A stretch of DNA of 64,000 nt from Diphasiastrum complanatum (lineage: Eukaryota > Streptophyta > Lycopodiopsida > Lycopodiales > Lycopodiaceae), in the NCBI GenBank assembly GCA_029204225.1, contig CM055097.1, positions 558,001 through 622,000 on the forward strand. Direction: 5' to 3'. A model generated the notes under the pieces. It was not told the DNA's origin. It worked only from the letters and a program-made list of their open reading frames with translations, and did not search any database. Positions 11,553-21,839 of the stretch are shown piece after piece. Positions within the stretch are counted from its first letter, which is position 1. Every line of letters starts with the position of its first letter. Position numbers and translations under genes: made by a program.

Positions 11553-12838
11553 CTACTCTGCTTCCGCAACTTTCTTTATTGCAAGTTGTAGTTTAGAATT
11601 ATGTAACAGTTTCTTTCTTTTGTACGGAGTCAAGAGCTCATAGTTTTCATGTTTGCTCAGATCGACATACGCAACATATGATGCAAAATGAGATGATCTG
11701 AGCATAGAATTCACTGGTCCATATCCTAATATTTTAAGTGCAATAGTTTTTTTTAACAAAAATTAGTTTATGCACCCTAATAAAATTATATTGTCCAAGA
11801 AAATGAGAAAGTGCCTTGATTGCCATAATCATTGTTTCACCATGTTGATGAAACTTTGAATGGGCAACACTTATTTCATTATTTTTTTCTTGAAGAACTT
11901 TAGATAATGCCCCAGTGCATGATCTCTTGAAAATTCTCCAGCAGAAGATCTCTGCCCTCCTCGACGAATTGCTAAATCATCAAGGTAAATTGTTTCCTGA
12001 AAAGAAAAATGCAAATGTAAGCTCCAGTATAAAATCTGACATCACAAATTAACTAGTACAAGACAGATACAAAACTTACGCATTCTTCTTTTTGGAGCAT
12101 TTCCTAAACAACCATTTTCAAGCAATATTTCCCTGAATAAAACTCATCCTTATTTACATCGTCAACACTAGGGAGAAGATCATCAGCATCACGATCAATT
12201 ATATCAGAAAATTCATGAAGCTCTTTGTTCAAATTGCAAAGAGTCTCGGCCTCTGTGAAATAAAAAAGATTTGATATACCCGATAATGTCAAAAAATCAT
12301 TATTATCTATATTGTAAGTAGGCAAGATGATTAGAGATTTATGGGAAGGAGAAAAGGTAGTGGTAGTTCTAGGGCCTATAAATGAAGCCCTATTTTAAGC
12401 AGGATCAAAATCTGTACAAACATCTAAACTAACGCCTGTATCAATAAAAAAAGATTCTATATCTACAGGCTTGGACTTGTCAGATTTTGTATTGTTGGAA
12501 GAAGCACTTCAGAAGTAGAAGGAGCGGCTTCTGAATCGTCAAAAATATTTAACAAAAGAAAAAAAACAAAGGCAAACTGAAACTCTACAAATCTACACTT
12601 TTTATTGTGTAATTACCAATCATCATCTACAGACTTGAAATCATCATGCAACTTGGTGAACATTCTGTCAAGCTTAGCTTTATAACTATGCATGTCGAGG
12701 TTCACCAAGTCCTGATAATGTATCATGTTCTTATTTTGAGATCTGAACAAGGGGGTACTAAGCAGAGACTTAAATCTGAGATAAATCTCAAAAAATGATT
12801 CCACACAAGGACCCTCTGTAATAGAAGGAAAAACAAAA
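11553..12838 (-). pseudogene. Unrecognised multi-exon coding fragments with stop codons
   Basis: I do not recognise this protein. Three minus-strand pieces look coding and are joined by plausible splice sites. (1) 12831-12613: after an acceptor TTCTATTACAG the frame encodes QDLVNLDMHSYKAKLDRMF and ends at a GTAATT donor. (2) About 12500-12073: an acidic frame with DKSKPVDIESFF and LHEFSDIIDRDADDLLPS, broken by a TAA and by a TAG just before EMLQKEEC, and ending at a GTAAGT donor. (3) From about 11991: after TTTTCAG, ETIYLDDLAIRRGGQRSS follows in a compatible phase; frameshifts then lead to KNNEISVAHSKFHQHGE, and to a final piece ending KKVAEAE at 11553. The stops and frameshifts suggest a pseudogene. 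It may be the downstream part of the element represented at 13857-15429, or a separate gene. Confidence 0.35.
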
Positions 12839-13363
12839 AAAGAGAGAGAAAAAACCGACTTAAAATACTCTATATTTTCACTAATAACAAATTGAAAAAA
12901 ATAGATAGCAGTCTGGAATCAAAATTAGACATTTTTAAAAAAAAATTACAGAAGAAAAGATTCTAACAAACAAATAAATTCAGAGATTGGATATCAGTTT
13001 CAAGCGCGAAATGGAAGGTCAAATCACTCTGGAAAACACTATGCGCTCGGGACCGATATCAAGGAACCGTGTACCAGTTTCGAGCGCACATACAATAGTC
13101 AATGGAAATATGAAAAAGAACGCATGCTTGAAAGCGATATCCGAGATAGCAATATCGGTTTCAGGCATGGATGCACGAACGGAGGTTAAACGTAGAAACA
13201 TTGCGCTTGAAATATATATTATAAGCAGAAATCACAAAATTCTCATGAAAATTTGCACTAGAAATGATGGATTTATAAAACCAAATTCACACGTGTGAAA
13301 ACAGATCGAAAGGACACGTGTCACTGTTTGATTGACTAAGAATATTCTTCGTATAGATAATAA

Positions 13364-13830
13364 TTGATGCAATATATTGATAAGTTGAGGGATGCTTTCA
13401 TTGGCTCTAATGCCAATATTGAGGAAAAAATTGCTGATGTACATTCTAAATGCTTTTTTGATTTGTCAAAATATTATATAAATGAAGATGTGTATATCAC
13501 AACAACAGATCTATGTTTTTTTTTCAATTATCGGGAGAGCACCATTTTTGAGTTCTTTGACATTGTTGATTTAAGACTTGGTGTCGGGCATTGACTATGA
13601 TGATGAAGAAGGTATTCTGATTGGTGAGGAATGTTTGTCCTTGGCTATGACAAATGTTTGTGATCATGGACGAAGTTTGCCATATGATGAGAAATTTATT
13701 TCATTCCAGGCCCAACTAGGATTCCCTCGTCCATTGGTTATGAAATTTGCAGATGACTCTTCTTCAATAGGTGGTCACAATATAGATCATCCCGATCTAG
13801 TTGCAACAAATGATGATGATGCGTAAGTTT
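13364..13830 (+). pseudogene. Unrecognised plus-strand coding segment with one frameshift
   Basis: Two overlapping open frames (13364-13594 and 13578-13826) read as one acidic protein if a single frameshift near 13580 is allowed: FFDIVDLRLGVG runs into GIDYDDEEGILIGEECLSL. The second frame ends ATNDDDA immediately before GTAAGTTTAG, a good 5' splice site at about 13827. The amino-acid mix (many D and E, no repeats) looks like real coding sequence. No family is recognised. It abuts the minus-strand AGDLK-family exon (13857 upward), so one may be inserted in the other. Confidence 0.4.
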
Positions 13831-13856
13831 AGAAGTTTTACTGTATGTTGTTACAT

Positions 13857-15429
13857 CTTTTGCCATTTTCATGTAGTATAAACAAGGATGATTAGATGTA
13901 GCACTATGAGAGACATTATACATGCATTATACATGTTTTCAAATCACCCGCTAAGTGCCATTCAACATTAAAGTCTCCAACTCCTGGAACATTGAGAAAT
14001 CCTCCGTCCATATGGTCCTTGATGATCCTAGGGTAAGATGTCCTAGAGAATATCCATGATAATATATCACGATTCTCATTCAGTATCTGTCCAAAGAATA
14101 AAACAAACTTAAATAAGAATTCTTACTATCCATTGAATCTAATCTAATAATGAGAAAAATTACCTGAAAAGCTGCTAACCACCATATATCATTTTTGGAC
14201 TGGACACTGAATCTTAAACTCTCCTTGGTCCAATGTTTGTGATAGTGCACCATTCATGAGAGTTATACTAACTCTCTCCATCTTCTGCCCTTTCACAATC
14301 TTTGACTCATCTAACTTAAGTACTATGATTATTTTACCATTCACCTTTTCTAAGGTTATATCATAAAATGTGAATGATCTTATGCATACTATGTTTGATA
14401 TATTCCTCTCTATCTTCAAGTGATATGACCTTGGGATAGGGACTTTTCTAATTCGAACTTGCTTAAAAGCTTCTCTAATAAGTTGAAATATTGTTGCATA
14501 TGCTTCTCTGCTAATACCTGCAAAATCATAGGCACTCTGAACTATAGTCTTATCTAAAATTTTCTGAATGTCCAGCATCAAAGACTCTGCAATTTGCACT
14601 TTGCACTGGAACTCCTATTGTTCATCATGATACACTCAATGGATTTGCCTGCCAATATTGAGCGCAACAACATTCCAATTGAAGCAATGTCCTTAATATT
14701 CTGATGAGCTCTACAAAAAAATCAGAAAGTGAGTAGAATATCACAGTAGTTGAAATAAAACCATATGTCATTGATCAAGTTACAAAAAATCAGAATATGC
14801 TTACTTGAATGCACGAATTCTTCTATTTCGATAACCTCCTTTGAAAGAGTTTGAATATCCTTGCAACCTTCTCGCTTTCGCTTCTTACTCCTAGCCTCCT
14901 TCTTCTTAGCCACTTCCACATCCTTCAGTAATTGTAAGTTTTCCATATGAATAGATTGTAAGATTCATTGCATTTGCTCTAGTTTTGATTTGATATCAAA
15001 TGTTATCTTTTGTAATGATTCATTATTTCTTTTAAGTTGTTCATTTTTCTCTAAAGTCTTTTGGATATGACAATCTCTATTTTGATAAAAAGAGGATATA
15101 CATATCAACTCACATTCTAAAAATTGAATTTTTTTCATAGAAAACTGATTTCCATAGTTTTGCGATCTCTCACAATATCCTAGTAATCTAGTATGTCCAT
15201 TGCATATCCGTGTAACTAGATGAGTTATTGAAGAGAATGTGGGATGAGTCAATGTGTTAGGATTTTGAGGATACAATATTCCGTCTGTCCACAAATCCAA
15301 GTTCTTCTTTTCTTCTGCCCTATAACGGGAACGATCATCAACAGATATTGGAATTTTTTTGCCTCCTCTTCTCTGTAAAGGTGCCAAATCATTAGGGATA
15401 TCCAAATGTAGATGATACAATGTCATCAT
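13857..15429 (-). pseudogene. Uncharacterised 'AGDLK' family protein, copy 1 (transposon-like)
   Basis: Three exon-like blocks run on the minus strand. Block 1 (15429-14805) starts at a true ATG and has one in-frame TGA. It is followed by a lysine-rich, probably coiled-coil region (KKKEARSKKRKREG), with a GTAAGC donor. Block 2 (14708-14164) begins with QNIKDIASIGMLL and, after a frameshift near 14610, gives QIAESLMLDIQKILDKT and ISREAYATIF. After another frame change it ends DIWWLAAFQ at a GTAATT donor. Block 3 (14086 down to about 13857) encodes ILNENRDILSWIFSR, FLNVPGVGDFNVEWHLAGDLK, and then, after a frameshift caused by an 11-bp duplication, MYNVSHSATSNHPCLYYMK. A second copy at 34140-34980 shares these motifs in order. 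I recall similar 'D-K ... C-x-x-C' proteins as a multi-copy unnamed eukaryotic family, possibly transposase-related; that is not demonstrated here. Confidence 0.5.
13914..13935 (+). repeat. Perfect 11-bp tandem duplication causing a frameshift
   Basis: CATTATACATG occurs twice without a gap (13914-13924 and 13925-13935). It sits inside the AGDLK-family coding block. Because 11 is not a multiple of three, it separates the WHLAGDLK frame from the MYNVSH frame. Confidence 0.85.
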
Positions 15430-15670
15430 CAGGAAAAAAAAAAAAAAACAAGAAAGTAATTCGAGGCATCAAAGTACTAAGAATAGATTTTTCAAAACAA
15501 AACAAAGTACTTATCTTTTATTATATTATATACTCTATACCATCAATCCATTGATTTTGCTTTTCTGCTTGATTCAAATTTGGAGATGTCACTCATATTT
15601 TCATTCCAATGTGAAGACAACATTCATATTTGGAGATGATTTGAATTTGGGGATGGCGCTCCTATTTTAG

Positions 15671-15921
15671 GTTAAAATAGCAATGATCGACTTATACAGT
15701 GCTTTCTTATTTCAACGGCACCACGTGTGCTTAGTTCTAGAGTTATCGGGCCATCTTTCTTTTATGAGCCCTTTGAGTGCTTTTAAGCAACTGATCTTTG
15801 TACTTACTTATTAGTCGAATATACGGTTTGTTGAGAGCAATTCTGTTGTCTTGTCTTGTTGCACTTAACATTGTGCTGTGGTGATTGATCCGGTTGGGTG
15901 TTTAAACTGTGTTTTCTTAAC
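15671..15921 (+). repeat. 5' LTR of copia-1
   Basis: Begins GTTAAAATAGCAATGATCG and ends GTGTTTTCTTAAC. It matches 21393-21642 throughout. The exact first base is uncertain because the usual TG...CA ends are not obvious. The internal primer-binding site follows directly. Confidence 0.9.
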
Positions 15922-15922
15922 T

Positions 15923-15934
15923 TGGTATCAGAGC
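15923..15934 (+). other. Primer-binding site (initiator tRNA-Met type)
   Basis: TGGTATCAGAGC lies one to two bases after the 5' LTR. This is the complement of the 3' end of plant initiator tRNA-Met, the usual primer of copia reverse transcription. Confidence 0.9.
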
Positions 15935-17185
15935 CTCTTGGTGGCTTGAATCACCGGACAAGAACAGAGAGCTGTGAATTCACAACGGTTTGTTGGCTAG
16001 GAAGCACAAAATCGAGTCTGTGGAGATTCGTGGAATAGCTCAAAATTGTAAGAAGATTCAGAGGTAGGGGATTGTCAGCTGAATCAGAGGGCAAGCAAAA
16101 AGTGAAGCCAAAAATCTTTTGAAGGGTTGCTTGGCATGTGTGATTGGTTTGAATCCAATCGAACACCGTTTGAAGAGCGGTTTGGAGCAAAACATTGCTT
16201 GTTGTAGGGCAACCTCAGCCAGATAGGAGCTACTAGTGAAAGCTCAGGGAAAGCCTGAGTAAAGCCCAATATATCTTTCTCTTCAAAGCTGCTAGGGTTT
16301 CAAAGTGCAAAATCGTGGATATCTCCTTGTAGGAGGACTTTTTCAGAGCTGTAAGTTGTTGAGGAAGGGCGCCCTAGTAAGGAGAATCAACCTGTAAGAG
16401 GCCGTGGAAGGCCGTGGATCAGATAGAGAGCTGGATCACGATTAGCAGCCAGAAAATCCGTGAGGAGGCCATAGCCAGGGGAGCTTGGAGAGCGAAGGAG
16501 GGAGGCAGACCTCGCGCGTGCCCAGTCGCGCAACTACCATAGCATTTGGAGGGGTCTAGCGCTTGCAAGGAATCCATTTCAGCGTGTTGAAGGAACCTCA
16601 ACCATCGGATCATGTCTATTGAAGATCTATGATGGAAAATGGAGGAATATAGGCCGTAGGATCAAGGGCCACCATTGGGATGCATGTGAAAAAGCCTGAA
16701 GGGGTCTAAAGTGCAAAGTGCATTGCAACTTCATTAAAAATCTTCAATCTGAAAAAATTGTTGGGTCCCAAGTTTTTGAAGGGTGAAGTTTCTTCACATT
16801 GAAGAAATAGTCCAAAAACCCAAATTGCCCTTATTTTCACCTCCTTTAGCCTATTTTGAGGCCAAACGAAAGGCTATAGCCTCCAAACGAAGGGCACCCT
16901 GACTGTACCTGCAAGTACGGTACACCAAAACAGAGTGATTGCCGCGGAAAAAGTGTTCGAAGCGCGCCAGAAGTGATTTCCCCATTCCACTGGGCAGGTA
17001 GTTGGTAGTTGGTGACGAGAAGCATTTCGAAAAGCGACGCCAGTTTGGCTTTCAATTTGGTGAAAGAGCGGCGGGTGGCCTAGTAAGCCAAAAATTGCAA
17101 GTCATTATTTGTGATTTTTCTGACATCACGATTGGCTTCGGCATACGTTTTATAGCCTACAGGTGGAGTTTCAAATAGTTTAGAG
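15935..17185 (+). other. copia-1 untranslated leader
   Basis: About 1.25 kb between the primer-binding site and the gag ATG. Open frames here are on the opposite strand and unconvincing. Long leaders with packaging signals are usual for copia elements. Confidence 0.6.
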
Positions 17186-18380
17186 ATGACAAACATCAAT
17201 GAGGCAATTTTGGGCGATGCAAGCAAACTTGATGGGGCTTCTAACTACAACATCTGGAAATTCAAAATGAAGAGCATTTTGATGGAGAAAGATAGATTGT
17301 GGCAGGTATTGAAATCCAACCAAATACCACTCTAGGTGATATGAGGGCCTTTTATAAAAAGGCGCAGAGAGCATTGTCCTTAACCAATCTTTCAATGAAA
17401 GACCATGTAATCACTCATATAAGTGATGCCACGACGGCTAGCGGAGCTTGGGAAGCTCTTAGAATGCAATTTCAAACTTGCAATCCAGCTCGGGCCATGT
17501 TCTTGAAGTCAAGATTGAACACAGTAAGGATGGAAGAAAGTGAATCAGTGGGATCTTTCTTCACAAGGATAAAGGAGCTAAGAGATCAACTTGTGGCGAT
17601 TGGAGAACCAATCAGGGATGTTGAATTGGTACATACCACAATGAGCGGTGTCTCAGAAGGGCTACAGATGTTTGTGAGCGGCATTGCTTCAAGGGAGAAA
17701 TTGTCTACTTTTGAAGACTTCCACAGAATCATGTTGCAGGAAGAGCAGCGTCGCGAAGTGGTGAAGTCAAGGCAAACCCCACAAGAGGATCAAGCCTTGC
17801 TTGCTAAAGGCAAGCAGAAAGGATGGAAAAGGGTTCCCAAAAAATCCAAGGATGATGATGAATAGGGAGAGTCGTCATCAAAAGGGAAAAAGAAGAAGAA
17901 AGGCAAATGTTACTATTGCCACAAACCGGGTCATTGGGCACGCGAATGTTACAAGAAGAAAGTGAACATAAAGGCGGGAAAAGTGACTCAACAAGGAAAC
18001 ATTGCTGAAGATGATGGAGAAGATGATGAGACAAGTGTCTTCTCATCGGCATTGGCATCCCAAGTTGATGATGGTGCCAGATGGTTCATAGATTCAGGTG
18101 CCACAAGGCATATGACCGGGAAACGTGATTGGTTTGAGAAATTCTCACCAATCCATGATGGGGATAAGGTCGCTCAAGCCAATGGGGAGGAATGTCAAAT
18201 ACAAGGTGTGGGCAATGTACCTGTACAATTTCCTGATGGTGAAATCAAGAACATCCCTAATGTGCTTTATGTTCCTAGACTCAAAAAGAGTTTGCTTTCT
18301 GTTGGTGTAATGGCAAATCAACATCTTAAGGTTGAATTTGTCAAGGATGGACCTTATGAGGGATATGAACCACAACTATA
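17186..18380 (+). pseudogene. copia-1 gag and protease region
   Basis: The frame starts at ATG 17186 (MTNINEAILGD, then YNIWKFKMKSIL). A frameshift near 17300-17340 moves the reading to the long gag frame (ALSLTNLSMKDHVITHI, MFLKSRLNTVRM, ELRDQLVAIGE: the UBN2/retrotrans_gag domain). A TAG at 17863-17865 interrupts just before the zinc knuckle CYYCHKPGHWAREC at 17908. The protease motif DSGA lies at 18091-18102, followed by VLYVPRLKKSLLSVG. Another frameshift near 18350 separates it from the integrase frame. Gag would package the element RNA and the protease would cut the polyprotein; with these lesions it cannot be made from this copy. Confidence 0.88.
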
Positions 18381-21300
18381 AAGTGGTGGGGAAGGGTTAT
18401 AGAGATAGTAATTGTGGCCTTTATAAACTGGATGCTGCAAAATCAGGAGAATATGGTTTGGCTATCTCAACAGCATTTCAATCTGAGTTGTGGCACATAA
18501 GACTTGGTCATTTGAACTATGGGAGCTTGAGATTGATGGCGAAGCTGAAGATGGTAATAGGGTTACCGGCATTGCAGGATGATCATCATGCAATATGTGA
18601 AGGATGCGTCATGGGAAAGCATCACATGGAGACATTCAAGAAAGGTGGAGCTGCAAGAGCTAAGAAACCGCTAGAACTCATTCATAGCGACCTGTGCGGC
18701 CCAATGAAGACCATATTGTTGGGGAAAGCATATTATTTTATGACTTTCATAGATGATTACTCTAGGAGGACATGGATTTATTTCTTGAAGAAAAAATCTG
18801 ATGCTTTTGCTCGCTTCAAGGAGTTCAAGACTTTGGTAGAGAACCAACTAGATGCACGCATTAAAGTGCTAAGATCTGATAGAGGGGGCGAATACAAATA
18901 TGATGATTTTGAGGACTTTTGCAAAGAACATGGCATCAAAAGACAATTCACACAGTCACACATGCCGCATAGTAATGGTGTAGCTGAAAGGAAAAACATG
19001 ACTATTATGGAGAGTGCACACTCCATGATGAAGCAAATGGGCTTGACCAATTCACTTTGGTCGGAAGCGTGCAGTGCGGCAACGTTCTTGCAAAATAGGA
19101 GCCCTACAGTTGCGGTTCCAAATGTGACTCCCGAAGAAGCATTTACAGAAATAAAACCAAAAATTGACAAGTTTTGTGTCATTGGATATAAGGCCTATGT
19201 ACACATGCCAAAGGAGGAGCGAAAGAAACTTGATGCCAAAGCAATCAAGTGTATCTTTGTCGGTTATGATGAGAGGACGAAGGCATACAGGTGTTTTAAT
19301 CCTGTAATGAACAAGATTCACATTAGCAAAGATGTGATCTTTGATGAAACGCATAGGTATGAAGATGAAGACCATGCAAGTGGTGAAAGCATCAAAAGAC
19401 TTCCCACAATTTTGGAGGAAGAAGATGCTCCACAAAATGATGCACGTGAAGACGAGAGTCGAGAGGGCGAGTATGAAAGGACACCACCTATTCAAGAGCC
19501 TAGGGGGAGGTACTTGCCAATAGGAGCAATAAAGGAGAAACCAGTTGGAAGTAAGAGACATTACTTAGACACTCCTTGGGATACATACTCTCCATGCAGT
19601 GTATCACCTGAATCTAAGATACCAAAATGGTATGAAAAGATCATGAAGGACACAAAGCTAAATCAACTAGGATCTACCACACAAGGAGAAGTGAGAAGAT
19701 CAACGCGGGAAAGGAAGTCTCTCGATCGTTATCATCTGAACTATGCCCTAATGAGTGACATTTTGAAGTGTCGAGAACCACCAACCTTCGATGAGGCAAA
19801 AGATCACAAAGAATGGCAAAGGGCAATGGAAGAGGAAATAGAATCTATCCACAGGCATGATACATGGGAGTTGGTTGATCTACCACTTGGAAAGAAACCC
19901 ATTGACAACAAATGGGTGTTTAGAACAAAGTTTCATGCGGATGGCACGATAGCAAAGCATAAAGCGCACCTAGTAGTGAAGGGTTATGAGCAAAGCAAAG
20001 GAATTGACCATGAAGAGACATTTGCTCCAGTGGCTAAGTGAACTACGCTATGCCTTATCATTGCCTTAGCATCTCATTTTGGGTGGAAAATTCATCAAAT
20101 GGATGTGAAGTCCGCATTTTTGAATGGTGACTTAGAGGAAGAAGTTTACATGGTCCAACCGCAGGGCTTCATGGCAAAGGGGCAAGAACAGAAGGTATGT
20201 AAACTACACAAAGCACTTTATGGCCTTAAGCAAGTGCCACGCACATGGTATGGATGCATTGACAAGTACTTTTTTTCTCATGGGTTTGTAAGAACAAATT
20301 CAGATCCAAACCTTTATGTTCTTATAAATGATGACAACATTGCCTTGATTGTACTTTACGTTGATGATATCATTATCACGAGCAATGATGAGAACCTCAC
20401 TCGTTTTTATCAAAGCCAACTTATGCAAGCAGTTTGAGGTGATAGATTTAGATCTTATGCACTATTGCTTGGGTGTCGAAGTATGGCAAACTGGCAGTGA
20501 TATCAGGTTATGTCAAAACAAGTATGTGGGCGAGATATTGGAGAGATTTCACATGATAGAGTGCAAACCTTCCATCGCCCCTTGCGAAGCTGGTAAGAAA
20601 TTATCTGGTATTGATGATAGTGCACATGTTGACGCTACTCTATTTCCTCAACTAGTTGGGAGTTTGATATATCTTACAACTACACGTCCTGATATCTGCT
20701 ATGCTATAAGTTTGATTAGCCAATTCATGTCATCACCCACTATGGACCATTGGAAAGCTGCAAAAAGGATTTTGAGGTATGTGAAAGGTACACCTAACCT
20801 TGGCCTAATCTACGAAAGACAAAGTGTTTTACCTAAGTTGTAGGGTTATGTTGATGCTGATTGGGCAGGAAGTATAGATGATAGAAAGTCAACAACAGGT
20901 TATGCCTTCAATTTTGGTAGCGGTTGTTTTTCATGGTCTAGCAAGAAACAAGATACTATTTCTCTTTCTTCTACAGAAGCCGAATATAAAGCGTTGAGTT
21001 CTGCTACCCAGGAAGCTGTTTGGCTACGTAAGTTGTTATGTGAGATTGGCATGAAGCAGGTAAATCCTACTGTTATTTTCTGTGACAGTCAAAGTGGAAT
21101 ACAATTGGCTAAAAATCCTATCTTTCACGCAAGGACAAAACATATTGAGGTGAAATATCACTTTGTGCATGAGAAGTTACAATCTGAAGACATAAGTATT
21201 GTACATTGTTCTACGTTATGACAAGTTGCTTACAAAAGCTTTAAGTAAAGAAAAGTTTGAGACTTTTAGAGCCAAACTTGGCTTAGATCTGGTTATGTGA
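18332..21300 (+). pseudogene. copia-1 integrase, reverse transcriptase and RNase H
   Basis: The first open frame (to 20041) holds the integrase HHCC module (WHIRLGHLN ... CEGCVMGKH), the catalytic D-D-E boxes (FIDDYSR, SDRGGEY, NGVAERKN) and the start of RT (NKWVFRTKF). TGA at 20039-20041 replaces the tryptophan codon of the VAK-W motif. RT continues with QMDVKSAFLNG, LYGLKQ and the YVDD catalytic box at 20357-20368. A frameshift near 20400 and a TAG at 20841-20843 follow. RNase H begins YVDADWAG at about 20850 and includes [11 protein letters not shown] and [12 protein letters not shown] last shift near 21215 leads to TKALSKEKFETFRAKLGL and the natural stop at 21298-21300. All domains are present, so the element was once autonomous. 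Confidence 0.92.
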
Positions 21301-21380
21301 AAGGCCTTTACTTGTAATACTATCATGGAGGTATGTTCCATGAATAGAGTAAACTCTAAAATAAAGAGAGACGTTGATCA

Positions 21381-21392
21381 TTGAGGGAGAGA
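21381..21392 (+). other. Polypurine tract of copia-1
   Basis: TTGAGGGAGAGA lies directly before the 3' LTR. It is the expected plus-strand priming site. Confidence 0.75.
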
Positions 21393-21642
21393 GTTAAAAT
21401 AGCAATGATCGACTTATACAATGCTTTCTTATTTCGATGGCACCACGTGTGCTTAGTTCTAGAGTTATCGGGCCATCTTTCTTTTACGAGCCCTTTGAGT
21501 GCTTTTAAGCAACTGATCTTTGTACTTACTTATTAGTTGAATATACAGTTTGTTGAGAGTAATTTTGTTGTCTTGTCTTGTTGCACTTGACGTGTGCTGT
21601 GGTGATTGATCCGGTCAGGTGTTTAAACTGTGTTTTCTTAAC
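21393..21642 (+). repeat. 3' LTR of copia-1
   Basis: Matches the 5' LTR at 15671-15921 with about a dozen substitutions and a one-base indel. It ends CTTAAC at 21642, where the similarity stops. Confidence 0.9.
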
Positions 21643-21839
21643 TGGTAATGTATATTTGAATTTAGACAAGTTAGACTATGAACAGTTTAGAGTTCTTAAC
21701 TATGACTGTAGACATTATGGTTAGATCATTGGGAGTTGGGAAGGCCTCAAGAGTGTGGGAGCAAGCAAATAAACAATATTGTTTTTTTTATTTTGATTTT
21801 TTTCTTTATCCTACATGGCATTTCTTAAAGGGTCTTTTT

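Larger units (their letters stand above)
15671..21642 (+). mobile_element. Ty1/copia LTR retrotransposon with both LTRs (copia-1)
   Basis: The copy is about 5.97 kb. Two direct repeats of about 250 bp bound a primer-binding site, a leader of about 1.25 kb, gag, protease, integrase, reverse transcriptase and RNase H in copia order, and a purine-rich tract. By eye the LTRs differ at about a dozen positions plus one indel, mostly transitions, so the insertion is not recent. Coding sequence carries several frameshifts and stops. I could not find a convincing 5-bp target-site duplication. The element abuts another copia remnant at its 3' side, which suggests nested or successive insertions. Confidence 0.93.

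Noticed and set aside
12987-13298. 103-codon plus-strand frame
   Set aside because: No family pattern and the opposite frame is equally open; composition looks non-coding although GC is higher here.
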